Origin: Streptomyces albicerus
GTDB taxonomy: Bacteria; Actinomycetota; Actinomycetes; Streptomycetales; Streptomycetaceae
Direction of reading: 5' to 3'
Assembly (NCBI RefSeq): GCF_008905045.1
Contig: NZ_VWMY01000080.1
Location: forward strand, 1 to 32,246
DNA: 32,246 nucleotides
The position numbers were made by a program, and so were the translations under genes. Under the pieces are notes generated by a model. That model saw nothing but the letters and a program-made list of their open reading frames with translations, was not told where the DNA came from and searched no databases. Positions 22,146 to 30,558 of this stretch are shown here, piece by piece. How positions within the stretch are numbered: the stretch's first letter is position 1; every line of letters starts with the position of its first letter.

Positions 22146-22904
22146 GTGTCCACACACCCTCTTTTCACGGACCGCGTCGCCATCGTCACAGGGGCAGGAT
22201 CGGGTATCGGCCGCGCCACCTCGATCGCCCTGGCCGAGTCGGGGGCACGCGTCCTCGGCGTGGGACGCCGGAAGGAAGCCCTCGAGGAGACGGCTCGCGC
22301 CCACTCCAACATCGCGACCCTGCCGCTCGACATCTGCGAGGAGGGCGCCGCGGACACGGTCGTGGCCACCGCAGCGGAGTGGTGGGGCCGGCTCGACGTG
22401 CTCGTGAACAACGCCGGCACCACTGCCGTGATGCCTCTCTCGGAGACGGACCGAGCAGTGATCACCAGCCTGTTCGAGCTCAACGTGACAGCCCCGAGCC
22501 TGCTCGCCCACGCGGCCCTGCCGCACCTGCGCGAGTCGTCGGGTTCCATCGTCAACGTCTCCAGCACCTACGGCCACCGCCCCATGGCCGGAGGAGCCCA
22601 TTACGCCGCCACCAAGAGCGCCCTGGAGCAACTGACGCGGAGCTGGGCACTCGAGCTCGCGTCGGACGGGGTGCGGGTGAACGCGATCGCACCCGGCCCC
22701 ACCGAGACCGATGTCCTGGCCGCGGCGGGCCTGTCCCAGGAAACCATCGACGAGATGCTCGCCCATGAGCGCGGCCGCATCCCCACGGGCCGTCTCGGTG
22801 ACCCGAAGGACATCGCGGACTGGATCCTGCGCATCGCCGACCCCCGGGGTGCGCACATCACCGGTCAGGTGCTGACGGTCGACGGAGGACTCGAACTCGC
22901 CTGA
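22146..22904 (+). CDS. Short-chain dehydrogenase/reductase (SDR)
   Basis: A 252-aa classical SDR. The cofactor motif TGAGSGIGR is at 15-23, NNAG stabilises the core, and the catalytic Ser (NVSSTYG), Tyr and Lys (HYAATKSALEQL) are intact; it ends with the usual ITGQVLTVDGGLELA. It should oxidise or reduce an alcohol/ketone with NAD(P)(H). The GTG at 22146 follows AAAGGAAG; an in-frame ATG at 22083 would place the operator inside the gene and is rejected. An ArsR-type operator lies directly in front, so it is a likely member of the small arsR regulon. The cupin 121 bp downstream may or may not be cotranscribed. Confidence 0.93.
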   Translation: MSTHPLFTDRVAIVTGAGSGIGRATSIALAESGARVLGVGRRKEALEETARAHSNIATLPLDICEEGAADTVVATAAEWWGRLDVLVNNAGTTAVMPLSETDRAVITSLFELNVTAPSLLAHAALPHLRESSGSIVNVSSTYGHRPMAGGAHYAATKSALEQLTRSWALELASDGVRVNAIAPGPTETDVLAAAGLSQETIDEMLAHERGRIPTGRLGDPKDIADWILRIADPRGAHITGQVLTVDGGLELA

Positions 22905-23025
22905 CCTCCCGCGCAGTCAACTGGTGCGGGTCCGCCTGACCGGCGGTTTGCGACCGCAGAAGTGGTCCGCGTATGCCCCCATCAGCGCGTCATTGCGCTT
23001 CCAACGTAGAGAAGGGATGGTGTCC

Positions 23026-23508
23026 ATGTCGTACCCCAAGCAGGTGTACACGGGAGATACCGGCGAGATCAACGCGAATTTCCGGCCGGCGAACACTCCG
23101 CCGAATGTCGGCACTGCCGGCAAGGACGCCATTCACTACCTGGCGTCCACAACCACCACGCGAGGCGAATTCGGGCTCTACCGAGTCGAGATGAGCGCGA
23201 AGGCGGGTGGCCCGAAGACCCATTTCCACAAGACCATCTCGGAGTCCTTCTTCATCCTCAGCGGCACCGTTCGTCTCTTCGACGGCGCACAGTGGGTCGA
23301 CGCCCAGCAGGGCGACTTCCTGCATGTGCCGCAGGGCGGACTGCACGCCTTCCGCAACGACTCCGACGCGCCGGCTGAAATGCTCCTGCTCTTCACGCCC
23401 GGAGCACCGCGTGAAGCGTACTTCGAGGGGCTTTCACAACTGGCTCATGCCACGGACGAGGAGCGCGCCGGATTCTTCGACGAGCACGACTCGTACTTCG
23501 TGGAGTGA
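23026..23508 (+). CDS. Cupin domain protein
   Basis: A 160-aa single-cupin protein. Motif 1 reads THFHKTISESFFILSGTVRLF (65-85), with metal ligands His66, His68 and Glu73; motif 2 is GDFLHVPQGGLHAFRN with His107. All four ligands are present, so a mononuclear Fe or Mn site is expected. The length and the acidic C-terminal helix (about 130-160, ERAGFFDEHDSYF) match small quercetinase-like or oxygenase-like cupins, but the reaction is unknown. Of three nearby starts (ATG 23017, GTG 23020, ATG 23026), 23026 has the best spacing to AGAAGGG. Confidence 0.88.
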   Translation: MSYPKQVYTGDTGEINANFRPANTPPNVGTAGKDAIHYLASTTTTRGEFGLYRVEMSAKAGGPKTHFHKTISESFFILSGTVRLFDGAQWVDAQQGDFLHVPQGGLHAFRNDSDAPAEMLLLFTPGAPREAYFEGLSQLAHATDEERAGFFDEHDSYFVE

Positions 23509-23569
23509 CGGCGATCACGACACAAGTTGTACATGGATACCGGCCGGGACATGGTGTCTTCTCGGATCC

Positions 23570-24136
23570 ATGAAGACCTCGACAGACCTGGTCTTCCCGG
23601 CCCCCGCGCACTGGATTGACGGGCGCGCGGTGCCGTGGACGGCCCGGTCCTCAATGTGATCAACCCTGTGACCGGCGGGATCGTGGCATCGGTCCCCCAC
23701 GGCACGGTCGAGGATGTCGACCGTGCGGTGAGGGCAGCCACCAGGGCCGGTCCAGGAGAATTCCTCTGCCGCCGCTGACGGCGCGGATCTTCGCGGCGAT
23801 CACGGCCGAGGCGGGTCTCCCGCCGGGTGTGCTGAACGTCGTGCACGGCACGGGGCCCCTTAGAACTCGGAGGCAAGGCGGCCCACGTCGTTCTCCCCAA
23901 GGCCGACCTGCGGGAGGCTGTCGGGCGGGGTCTTGCCTACGCCTGGAGCAACGCCGGCCAGGCCTGCGGCGCCTGGACGCGGATGCTCGTGCCGGCCGAG
24001 TCGCACGACCAGATGGTGGACCAGGCCGCTCAACTTCCTGGCCCCTTTCGGGGGTTACAAACAGTCCGGGAACGGGCGGGAGATGGGACGTGCCGGTCTG
24101 GAGGAGTTTCTGGAGACGAAGGCCATCATCTCCTGA
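23570..24136 (+). pseudogene. Aldehyde dehydrogenase pseudogene with several deletions
   Basis: Fragments of one aldehyde dehydrogenase lie in order but in different frames: N-terminus (HWIDGRAVPW, from ATG 23570), then DGPVLNVINPVTGGIVAS and VEDVDRAVRAATRA (about 23638-23745), then PLTARIFAAITAEAGLPPGV with LNVVHGTGP (about 23769-23857), then LELGGKAAHVVLPKADL through the catalytic-Cys motif GQACGAWTRMLVP (about 23860-23995), then the C-terminus LAPFGGYKQSGNGREMG and LEEFLETKAIIS to TGA 24136. An intact enzyme needs about 480 residues; only about 190 codons remain. The pieces are well conserved, so the collapse looks recent. The subtype resembles aminobutyraldehyde/betaine-type dehydrogenases. 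Confidence 0.88.
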
Positions 24137-24145
24137 CGCGTCGTC

Positions 24146-24182
24146 ACAGTCCCCTGTCCTCGCCCCACGTTGGGGAGACTGT
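24146..24182. terminator. Bidirectional terminator between convergent genes
   Basis: CCCCA-CGT-TGGGG (24163-24175) is a perfect 5-bp hairpin; an outer pairing ACAGTCCCC (24146-24154) with GGGGAGACTGT (24172-24182, one bulged A) gives a longer alternative stem. It fills the 45-bp gap between the pseudogene and the convergent membrane-protein gene. Confidence 0.5.
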
Positions 24183-24775
24183 CATCGATGCATGAGGAGC
24201 ATCACGACCGTCCCAAGGTGCGTCGCACCCTCCCAGAAGTGGCCGTAGAGCTCTCTGATGGCAGGGGTGTGCGGGTTGCCCGTGTTCCGTCGCAGCCCCG
24301 GCATGTCGCGTGTGAGCGACCGGAGGGCGCAGACAAGGAGGTACAGCGCCAGCATCCCGACGCCTGCGTCGTGGGGTGCTGGTTCTCCCATGGCGTGACC
24401 GGCGTGGGCGGCCGGAGTCTGGTGTCCCGGACTCGCCGTCGAGCAGGCCATCCAGGTCATCGCGGCCATGCCACCGGCGGACGAGAGACTCCGTGCCGCC
24501 GCGCTCAGTCGCAGCCCGCGACGCCGACTCAGCGCGGACAGGGGAAACCACAGTGCCGCGGCCGCGAAGAAGACGGCTTGCGCCCTCGCAGGCACCCAAG
24601 CACCCCAGCTCCACGGCATGACGCACATGGCCACCGCCATGACGGTGTGCAGGAGACCGTCAATCCGAGTACGCCACCCGGAGCTCCGTGGCAGGACACG
24701 GTGTCGCAGCTCATGGATGGCTGCGGCCGCGAACAGCACCGTCAGCATGAACCACACGACGTCAGTGCCGCTCAT
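24182..24775 (-). CDS. DUF5134-like multi-pass membrane protein
   Basis: A 197-aa His- and Met-rich membrane protein with about six hydrophobic segments: VVWFMLTVLFAAAAIHEL (6-23), TVMAVAMCVMPWSWGAWV (about 44-61), AVFFAAAALWFPLSAL, MAAMTWMACS, VGMLALYLLVCAL and a C-terminal HLGTVVMLLMHR. A His-rich loop HQTPAAHAGHAMGEPAPHDAG (about 117-137) could bind copper or another metal. The pattern matches actinobacterial DUF5134 proteins of unknown function. ATG 24775 has GGGAAG nearby; upstream in-frame sequence is not membrane-like and overlaps the next gene's end. It follows the cupin gene on the same strand by 71 bp, so the two may be cotranscribed. Confidence 0.85.
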   Translation of the reverse strand: MSGTDVVWFMLTVLFAAAAIHELRHRVLPRSSGWRTRIDGLLHTVMAVAMCVMPWSWGAWVPARAQAVFFAAAALWFPLSALSRRRGLRLSAAARSLSSAGGMAAMTWMACSTASPGHQTPAAHAGHAMGEPAPHDAGVGMLALYLLVCALRSLTRDMPGLRRNTGNPHTPAIRELYGHFWEGATHLGTVVMLLMHR

Positions 24776-24846
24776 GCTTCCCGTGCCCTCCCACGGAGCG
24801 GGTCCGCTTCGGTCGGAACCGACCTGCCTGACGAGAAATGCGCAGA

Positions 24847-25290
24847 TCAGCCCACAGGACGCGGAGCACGCAGGTGGGCCCGCTGCGCCAGCTCCTCCTC
24901 GTCGACGAGCGTGAGCATCGGCTGCCCCGGCGCACACAGCATGGTCACGACGAACCGGCAGCGCGCGTCCGTTCGGGCGTTGCCGTCCTGGTAATGGATC
25001 ACGTCGCCGCCCGGCTCCCAGAACGTCTCACCGGCCTTGACCACGCGCTCCGGCTGTCCCTCCAGCTCAAAGCGAACCTCGCCCTCGAGCACGTACCCGA
25101 AGGCCGGCCCCGAGTGGCGGTGCGGAGGAGTGCCGGGGTCACCGGGCTCCCACTCGACGTAGATGGTCATGCCCGAGGCACCCTCGGGGACGATGAGCGG
25201 CTCTGTGTCCTGCAGCATCGTCGCCGCGGTCTTCCACGTCTCGGAACGCGGCTTGTCGTCGGTCTCGCTCACTGAGTCCTTGGTTGACAC
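24847..25290 (-). CDS. Cupin domain protein
   Basis: A 147-aa single-cupin protein. TPPHRHSGPAFGYVLEGEVRFEL (54-76) carries His57 and His59, and GETFWEPGGDVIHYQDGN (87-104) carries His99. The usual Glu of motif 1 (HxHxxxxE) seems to be replaced by Ala/Phe, so the metal site may have three His only. GTG 25290 with GGAGGT at 8 nt spacing is a clear start. The first 20 residues are polar and probably disordered. It is divergent from the NmrA-like gene, and three GTGACA-type elements lie in the shared upstream region. Reaction unknown. Confidence 0.88.
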   Translation of the reverse strand: MSTKDSVSETDDKPRSETWKTAATMLQDTEPLIVPEGASGMTIYVEWEPGDPGTPPHRHSGPAFGYVLEGEVRFELEGQPERVVKAGETFWEPGGDVIHYQDGNARTDARCRFVVTMLCAPGQPMLTLVDEEELAQRAHLRAPRPVG

Positions 25291-25598
25291 GGTGTTGCAC
25301 CTCCGTAGTTGTTGCCCTGCATGGGCAGATGACCGTGTGCCGCCGGGTGGCGAGGGCGGTGTACCAGCCCTTCTCGCTCGGCGGTGCCGGCGTTCGCGCA
25401 TTTCGGCTGCTCACGCGGCTTCCTGAACTGGAAGACCGCGTAGACCCCGCTTCTGTGACAGAGGTCGCGGCTCCAGTGACACTGCTCCGCTCGGTGTCAC
25501 AACAGCGGCTCCAGTTTTGTCGTATGTAGTGCACGTGGCCGACTTCGCCGTCGCCCAGGCACACGGGGTCAGTGGCCCCTCGATGGGAAGGGACCCAG
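25291..25598. other. Divergent regulatory region without a gene
   Basis: 308 bp between a cupin gene and an NmrA-like gene. Besides the GTGACA elements (listed separately), CGCGG-CTTCC-n6-GGAAG-A-CCGCG (25414-25440) forms a 10-bp stem with one bulged A. Short frames cross the region but none has a ribosome-binding site or a protein-like sequence. Confidence 0.4.
25452..25500. promoter_or_regulatory. Cluster of GTGACA-type operator repeats
   Basis: TCTGT-G-ACAGA (25452-25462) and CAGTG-A-CACTG (25474-25484) are 11-bp palindromes whose centres are 22 bp apart, two helical turns. A third, inverted copy GTGTCAC (25494-25500) pairs with GTGACAC (25476-25482) as perfect 7-bp arms around 11 nt. The arrangement suits cooperative binding of an unidentified regulator controlling one or both divergent genes. 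Confidence 0.5.
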
Positions 25599-26339
25599 AT
25601 GAGAGTCGTTGTCGCAGGAGCCACCGGGCTGATCGGCTCCAAGACGGTTGCCAGGCTCCGTGACCATGGTGTGGAGGTCGTGCCCGTTTCCCGGCGCCAT
25701 GGTGTTGACGTGATCACGGGGAACGGTCTCGAAGAGGCCCTGCGCGGCGCCGAGGTGGTGGTGGACGTCACCGATGCGCCTGCGCGCACTGAAGAGGCCG
25801 GTCTGCCGTTCTTCCGTACCGCCACCGCCAACCTCCTCGCCGAGGCGGCCTCGGCAGGCGTCGAGCATCACGTGGTCCTGTCGATGGTGGGAGCCGAACG
25901 GCTGCGGTCCGGGTACTTCCGCGCGAAAGTGCTGCAGGAGGACCGAGTACGGCGCTCTCCGATCCCGCACTCGATCGTGCGTGCCGGGCTGTCCTTCGAA
26001 TCCATCGAGGCCATCGCGCTGGCGGACACACACCGGAGCGAGGTGCGCGTCGCGCCGGCTCTGGTACACCCCATAGCGACGGACGACGTCGCTGCCGCGG
26101 TCGCGCATGTCGCTGTGGGACTCCCGCTGTTCGACACGATCGAGGTGGCCGGCCCCGAGGAGTACCGCCTCGACGACCTCACGGCCAAGCTCCTGGCGGC
26201 CCGGGGGGACACGCGGGGCGTCGTCACCGATGCGCACGCCGGGCTGTTCGCCGCCGAACTGACGGAACGCACGCTTCTGCCCGCCCCGCACGCCCGCATG
26301 GGTCACACGACGTTCAGTGAGTGGCTGGCGCAGCGCTGA
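25599..26339 (+). CDS. NmrA-like NAD(P)-binding atypical SDR protein
   Basis: A 246-aa Rossmann-fold protein. RVVVAGATGLIGSKTVARLRDHG (2-24) carries the atypical-SDR motif GxTGxxG, followed by VVVDVTDAP and a HHVVLSMVGAERLRSGYFRAKVLQE stretch typical of NmrA/SDR_a5-type proteins (Ser/Tyr-x-x-x-Lys equivalents VLSM...YFRAK). IPHSIVRAGLSFESI and a late AGPEEYRLDDL also fit. Members are redox-sensing regulators or reductases of quinones and similar compounds. ATG 25599 with GAAGGGA at 7 nt is well supported. It precedes aceE by 57 bp on the same strand, so it might be the first gene of that transcription unit. Confidence 0.9.
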   Translation: MRVVVAGATGLIGSKTVARLRDHGVEVVPVSRRHGVDVITGNGLEEALRGAEVVVDVTDAPARTEEAGLPFFRTATANLLAEAASAGVEHHVVLSMVGAERLRSGYFRAKVLQEDRVRRSPIPHSIVRAGLSFESIEAIALADTHRSEVRVAPALVHPIATDDVAAAVAHVAVGLPLFDTIEVAGPEEYRLDDLTAKLLAARGDTRGVVTDAHAGLFAAELTERTLLPAPHARMGHTTFSEWLAQR

Positions 26340-26396
26340 CACGTGCCCGCGGCCACCGTCCGCCCTCCCCTCCCCCGCCTTGACAGGAAGGCTGCA

Positions 26397-29093
26397 ATGA
26401 GTGATCCGACTCGGCCCACAGAGTCCTCTGCGACGAGTGAGCTCGACCAGCTACCCGACCGTGACGTCGAGGAGACGCAGGAATGGCAGGCATCACTCGA
26501 CGCTGTCATCAGGCATGCCGGACCCGAACGCGCGGTGTACTTGCTGCGGCGCGCGCATGAGTACGCAGCCAGGTCCGGAGTGACGCTGCCGGGGCTTCTC
26601 TCCTCGGACTACATCAACACGATCCCGGCGTCGTCCCAGCCGGTCTTCCCGGGCGACATCGCCATGGAGTCCCGTATCACCGCACTGAACAGGTGGAACG
26701 CGGCCGCGATGGTGACCCGCGGTTCGCGCCTGAATCTCGGCGGCCATATCTCGACCTACGCCTCGGCGGCATGGCTCTATGAGATCGGGTTCAATCACTT
26801 CTTCAAGGGCAAGGACGGGGACGGCTCCGGGGATCAGCTGTACCTGCAGGGGCATGCCTCACCCGGCATCTACGCGCGGGTGTTCCTGGAAGGCCGGCTG
26901 CGCGAGGAGCAGTTGGACGGTTTCCGGCGCGAGGCCGACGGTCACGGCCTGCCGTCCTACCCGCACCCCCGGCGCCTGCCGTGGCTGTGGGAGTTTCCGA
27001 CCGTGTCCATGGGACTCGGCCCTCTCGCCGCCATCTACCAGGCCAGATTCAACCGTTATCTGCAGGACAGGGGCATCAAGGACACATCCGGGTCACGTGT
27101 TTGGGCCTTCCTCGGGGACGGGGAAATGGACGAGCCGGAGTCGACGGCCGCGTTGGCGCTCGCCGCCCGCGAGGGTCTCGACAACCTCACCTTCGTCGTC
27201 AACTGCAATCTGCAGCGCCTGGACGGTCCGGTACGGTCGAATTCCAAGATCGTTCAGGAACTCGAGACCCGATTCCGCGGCGCGGGCTGGCACGTGGTGA
27301 AGTCCCTCTGGGGCGAGGCCTGGGACGCCGTGCTGCAGCAGGACACCGAGGGGGCCCTCGTCCGCCGCCTCGGCGAGGTGCCCGACGCCCAGTTGCAGAC
27401 GTACGCCGCGCGGGACGCCGCCTACATACGGAAGCACTTCTTCACCGGCGACGCGCTGTCCGGCATCGCCGCGGGGCTGGGTGACGCCCAGCTCACCCAG
27501 CTGTTCGAGAACTCCCGGGGCGGACACGAGCCGCTCAAGGTCTACGCCGCCTACCGGGCCGCGGTCGAGCACCGGGGGCAGCCGACCGTCGTCCTCGCCC
27601 AGACGGTGAAGGGACACACGCTGGGCAGGGATTTCGAGTCGCGCAACGCCAACCATCAGATGAAGAAGCTGACCATGGCGCAGTTCCGTCAGATGCGTGA
27701 CGCGCTGGAGCTTCCCATCCCCGACAGCGCGCTGAGCGGGGACCTGGTGCCGTACTGGCACCCTGGTGAGGGTTCCGAAGAGGTGCAGTACCTCCGTGAC
27801 CGGCGCACCGCTCTGGGCGGGCCCGCTCCGGTACGGAAGGTGGTTGCCAAGCCACTGGATCAGCCGCCGTCCGGCCCCTTCGAAGCCCTGGAAAAGGGCT
27901 TCGGCAAACAAGAGGTGGCCACCACCATGGCACTCGTCCGCCTGGTCAAGGACCTGATGCGCGGCAAGGAGACGGGGCAGCGCTGGGTGCCGATCATCCC
28001 CGACGAAGCCCGTACCTTCGGAATGGAGTCCCTGTTCCCGACGGCCGGGATCTACTCGTCGGCCGGCCAGAACTACGAACCGGTCGACGCCGATCAGCTG
28101 CTCTACTACAGGGAGGCCAAGAACGGCCAGCTCATCGACGAAGGCATCACCGAGGCCGGTTCCATGGCCGAGTTCACCGCCGCGGCGACCTCGTACGCCA
28201 CGCACGGCGAACCCATGATCCCCTTCTACATCTTCTACGCCATGTTCGGGTTCCAGCGCACCGGCGACCAGTTCTGGGCCCTGGCGGACCAGATGGGCCG
28301 CGGCTTCGTCATCGGGGCGACGGCCGGCCGTACGACGATGACCGGCGAAGGCCTGCAGCACGCCGACGGGCATTCCCACCTGCTGGCGTCCACGAATCCG
28401 GCCGCTGTGAGCTACGACCCGGCCTTCGCGTACGAGATCGCGGTGATCGTGAGGGATGGACTCCGCCGGATGTACGGCGACCGGCCCGAAGACATCTTCT
28501 ACTACCTGACGGTCTACAACGAGCCCAAACAGCAGCCGCCCATGCCCACCGGGCCATCCGTCGAGGAAGGGATCCTCCGGGGCCTGTACCGGTTCCGGCA
28601 GGCAGAGCCCCGAGACGCAGGGCCACGGATCCAGTTGCTGGCCTCCGGCACTGCCATCCACTGGGCTCTGGAGGCCCAGGACCTTCTGGCGTCCCAGTGG
28701 GGAGTCCACGCCGACGTCTGGTCAGTGACGTCCTGGACGGAGCTGCGCCGCGATGCGTTGAGTGCCGACATGGCGCGGTTGCGGGATGGCGAGGAGCGCG
28801 TCCCGTATGTGACGGCGGCTCTGTCGGGTACACAAGGGCCCGTCCTGGCGGTCAGCGACTGGATGCGGCAGGTGCCCGATCAGATCAGCCAGTGGGTCGA
28901 ACAGGACTACTCGTCGCTGGGAACGGACGGCTTCGGGCTGTCGGACACCCGTGATGCCGTGCGCCGCTATTTCCGAGTGGACGCCGAGTCGATCGTCGTC
29001 GCCGCCCTGGACCAGTTGGCGCGGGCCGGCGCAGTCGACCCGGCGACGGTTGTCCAAGCCCGCGACCGCTACGACCGGCATACAGATGTGTGA
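26397..29093 (+). CDS. aceE: Pyruvate dehydrogenase E1 component, homodimeric
   Basis: An 898-aa thiamine-diphosphate enzyme that decarboxylates pyruvate and acetylates the lipoyl domain of E2. The homodimeric AceE layout is complete: DYINTIP and SRITALNRWNAAAMV near the N-terminus, GGHISTYAS (115-123), the cofactor motif GDGEMDEPES (240-249) closing with NCN (269-271), DFESRNANHQMKK in the middle and FGFQRTGDQFWALADQ plus QHADGHSHL in the later domains. ATG 26397 has GGAAGG just upstream. It is 15 bp ahead of an E2 gene, without an E3 gene in the window. Streptomyces commonly have more than one aceE; this one, in an accessory setting, is probably a secondary copy, perhaps for stress or development (inference). 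Confidence 0.96.
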   Translation: MSDPTRPTESSATSELDQLPDRDVEETQEWQASLDAVIRHAGPERAVYLLRRAHEYAARSGVTLPGLLSSDYINTIPASSQPVFPGDIAMESRITALNRWNAAAMVTRGSRLNLGGHISTYASAAWLYEIGFNHFFKGKDGDGSGDQLYLQGHASPGIYARVFLEGRLREEQLDGFRREADGHGLPSYPHPRRLPWLWEFPTVSMGLGPLAAIYQARFNRYLQDRGIKDTSGSRVWAFLGDGEMDEPESTAALALAAREGLDNLTFVVNCNLQRLDGPVRSNSKIVQELETRFRGAGWHVVKSLWGEAWDAVLQQDTEGALVRRLGEVPDAQLQTYAARDAAYIRKHFFTGDALSGIAAGLGDAQLTQLFENSRGGHEPLKVYAAYRAAVEHRGQPTVVLAQTVKGHTLGRDFESRNANHQMKKLTMAQFRQMRDALELPIPDSALSGDLVPYWHPGEGSEEVQYLRDRRTALGGPAPVRKVVAKPLDQPPSGPFEALEKGFGKQEVATTMALVRLVKDLMRGKETGQRWVPIIPDEARTFGMESLFPTAGIYSSAGQNYEPVDADQLLYYREAKNGQLIDEGITEAGSMAEFTAAATSYATHGEPMIPFYIFYAMFGFQRTGDQFWALADQMGRGFVIGATAGRTTMTGEGLQHADGHSHLLASTNPAAVSYDPAFAYEIAVIVRDGLRRMYGDRPEDIFYYLTVYNEPKQQPPMPTGPSVEEGILRGLYRFRQAEPRDAGPRIQLLASGTAIHWALEAQDLLASQWGVHADVWSVTSWTELRRDALSADMARLRDGEERVPYVTAALSGTQGPVLAVSDWMRQVPDQISQWVEQDYSSLGTDGFGLSDTRDAVRRYFRVDAESIVVAALDQLARAGAVDPATVVQARDRYDRHTDV

Positions 29094-29108
29094 AGAGGAA
29101 CCCAAGCC

Positions 29109-30443
29109 ATGACAGTTTCCGTAACCCTGCCGGCCCTCGGTGAAAGCGTCGTCGAAGGCGTGGTCACCCGCTGGCTGAAGCAGGTCGGTGAGACGGTCGA
29201 GGTCGACGAGCCTCTGCTCGAGGTCTCCACCGACAAGGTGGACACCGAGGTCCCCTCCCCGGTGTCCGGTGTGCTGCTGAAGATCGTCGTAGGTGAGGAC
29301 GAGACCGCCGAAGTTGGCGCCGAGCTGGCCGTCGTCGCAAGCCCAGCCGCAACTCCGGCGGTACAGGCGGCGCCTGCAGCCCCTTCCCTTGTAGACGGGA
29401 CTCCCGTCGAGCCTGCCCTTGCAACAGGCCGGCCGTCCCAACCAGAGACTCCGGCGCCGTCCGCCGCTCCCGCGCCGCCTGCCCCTCCCGCCCCAGCTCC
29501 CGTTCCCGCCCCAGCTCCCCCTCCCCCTCCGGCTCCCGCTCCCAGCAGCAGCCCGGCAGAAGACGCGTACGCTCCCCCGCCGGCGCAGAGAGCCGTCGCT
29601 GAACCCGACATCGCCCCTGCCCCACCGGCCGCGGTTACGCCGACACCTCGGAAGACTTCGCCGGAGGCGGAGGCGGAGGTGGAGGCGGAGGCGGAGGCGG
29701 AGGTGTCCTCGCTGCGCGGCCAGACCGTCCGTATGACCCGCATCCGGAAGATCATCGGCGACAACCTGAAGAAGGCCCTTCACGAGCAGGCCCAGCTGAC
29801 CACGGTGGTCGAGGCCGACGTCACCAGGCTGATGCAGCTGCGCGCCCGGGCCAAGGACGCCTTCACCGCCCGCGAGGGCTTCAGTCTGTCTCCGATGCCG
29901 TTCTTCGTGAGGGCAGCGGCCCAGGCACTGAAGGCACACCCGTCCGTCAACGCCCGGATCAACGAGGGCGAAGGCACCATCACCTACTTCGACACCGAGA
30001 ACATCGGCATCGCGGTCGATACCGAGAAGGGGCTGATGACTCCGGTCATCAAGGGAGGGGGAGACCTGAACATCGCCGGCATCGCGAGGGCGATCGTCGA
30101 GCTGGCCGGCAGGGCTCGCAACGGCGGCCTCACCCCGGATGACGTGACGGGTGCCACCTTCACCATTTCCAACACCGGTTCCCGCGGCGCCTTGTTCGAC
30201 ACGGTCATCGTTCCGCCGAACCAGGCCGCCATCCTGGGCATCGGCGCCACGGTCAAACGCCCTGCGGTCGTCGAGACCCCCGACGGGCCGGTCATCGGCA
30301 TCCGCGACCTGGTGCACCTTTCGCTGTCGTACGACCACCGACTCGTCGACGGCGCGGACGCCGCCCGTTATCTGACCGCGGTGAAGGCGATTGTTGAAGC
30401 CGCGGCGTTCACCAACGAGCTACTCATCGGCACCAAGATCTGA
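29109..30443 (+). CDS. Dihydrolipoamide acyltransferase (E2) without a recognisable subunit-binding domain
   Basis: A 444-aa E2 subunit. The lipoyl domain (about 1-77) has Lys43 in LEVSTDKVDTEVPSP. A long linker (about 78-205) is Pro/Ala-rich, then Glu/Ala-rich, coded partly by hexamer repeats. The catalytic domain begins near TVRMTRIRKIIGDNL and ends with SYDHRLVDGADAARYL, whose His is catalytic. The peripheral subunit-binding domain, usually seen as VRKLA...G(S/T)GxxGRI before the core, is not visible in the linker, so how E1 and E3 dock is unclear. GAGGAA lies 9 nt before the start. It is the partner of the preceding aceE and is closed by a strong terminator. Acyl specificity is presumed acetyl from the context. 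Confidence 0.93.
   Translation: MTVSVTLPALGESVVEGVVTRWLKQVGETVEVDEPLLEVSTDKVDTEVPSPVSGVLLKIVVGEDETAEVGAELAVVASPAATPAVQAAPAAPSLVDGTPVEPALATGRPSQPETPAPSAAPAPPAPPAPAPVPAPAPPPPPAPAPSSSPAEDAYAPPPAQRAVAEPDIAPAPPAAVTPTPRKTSPEAEAEVEAEAEAEVSSLRGQTVRMTRIRKIIGDNLKKALHEQAQLTTVVEADVTRLMQLRARAKDAFTAREGFSLSPMPFFVRAAAQALKAHPSVNARINEGEGTITYFDTENIGIAVDTEKGLMTPVIKGGGDLNIAGIARAIVELAGRARNGGLTPDDVTGATFTISNTGSRGALFDTVIVPPNQAAILGIGATVKRPAVVETPDGPVIGIRDLVHLSLSYDHRLVDGADAARYLTAVKAIVEAAAFTNELLIGTKI
29663..29704 (+). repeat. Hexamer tandem repeat in the E2 linker
   Basis: Seven head-to-tail copies of GGAGG(C/T), read in frame as alternating Glu-Ala with two Glu-Val. In-frame hexamers can expand or contract by slippage without frameshift, so linker length may differ between strains. 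Confidence 0.85.
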
Positions 30444-30469
30444 CGGAGGTCGTACGAGACAGGGCTGAG

Positions 30470-30509
30470 GTCGGGGGCGTGACATGCGTAGCCATGTCAC
30501 GCCCCCGAC
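30470..30509 (+). terminator. Strong terminator of the aceE-E2 operon
   Basis: TCGGGGGCGTGACATG (30471-30486) and CATGTCACGCCCCCGA (30493-30508) are perfect 16-bp arms around a 6-nt loop; G30470/C30509 adds one pair. It starts 27 bp after the E2 stop. An outer inverted repeat CGAGACAGG (30455-30463) / CCTGTCTCG (30530-30538) surrounds it. Confidence 0.8.
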
Positions 30510-30558
30510 GGTCGTACCAGTGAGGTGTGCCTGTCTCGAGGTAACTGTCACACCTGAG

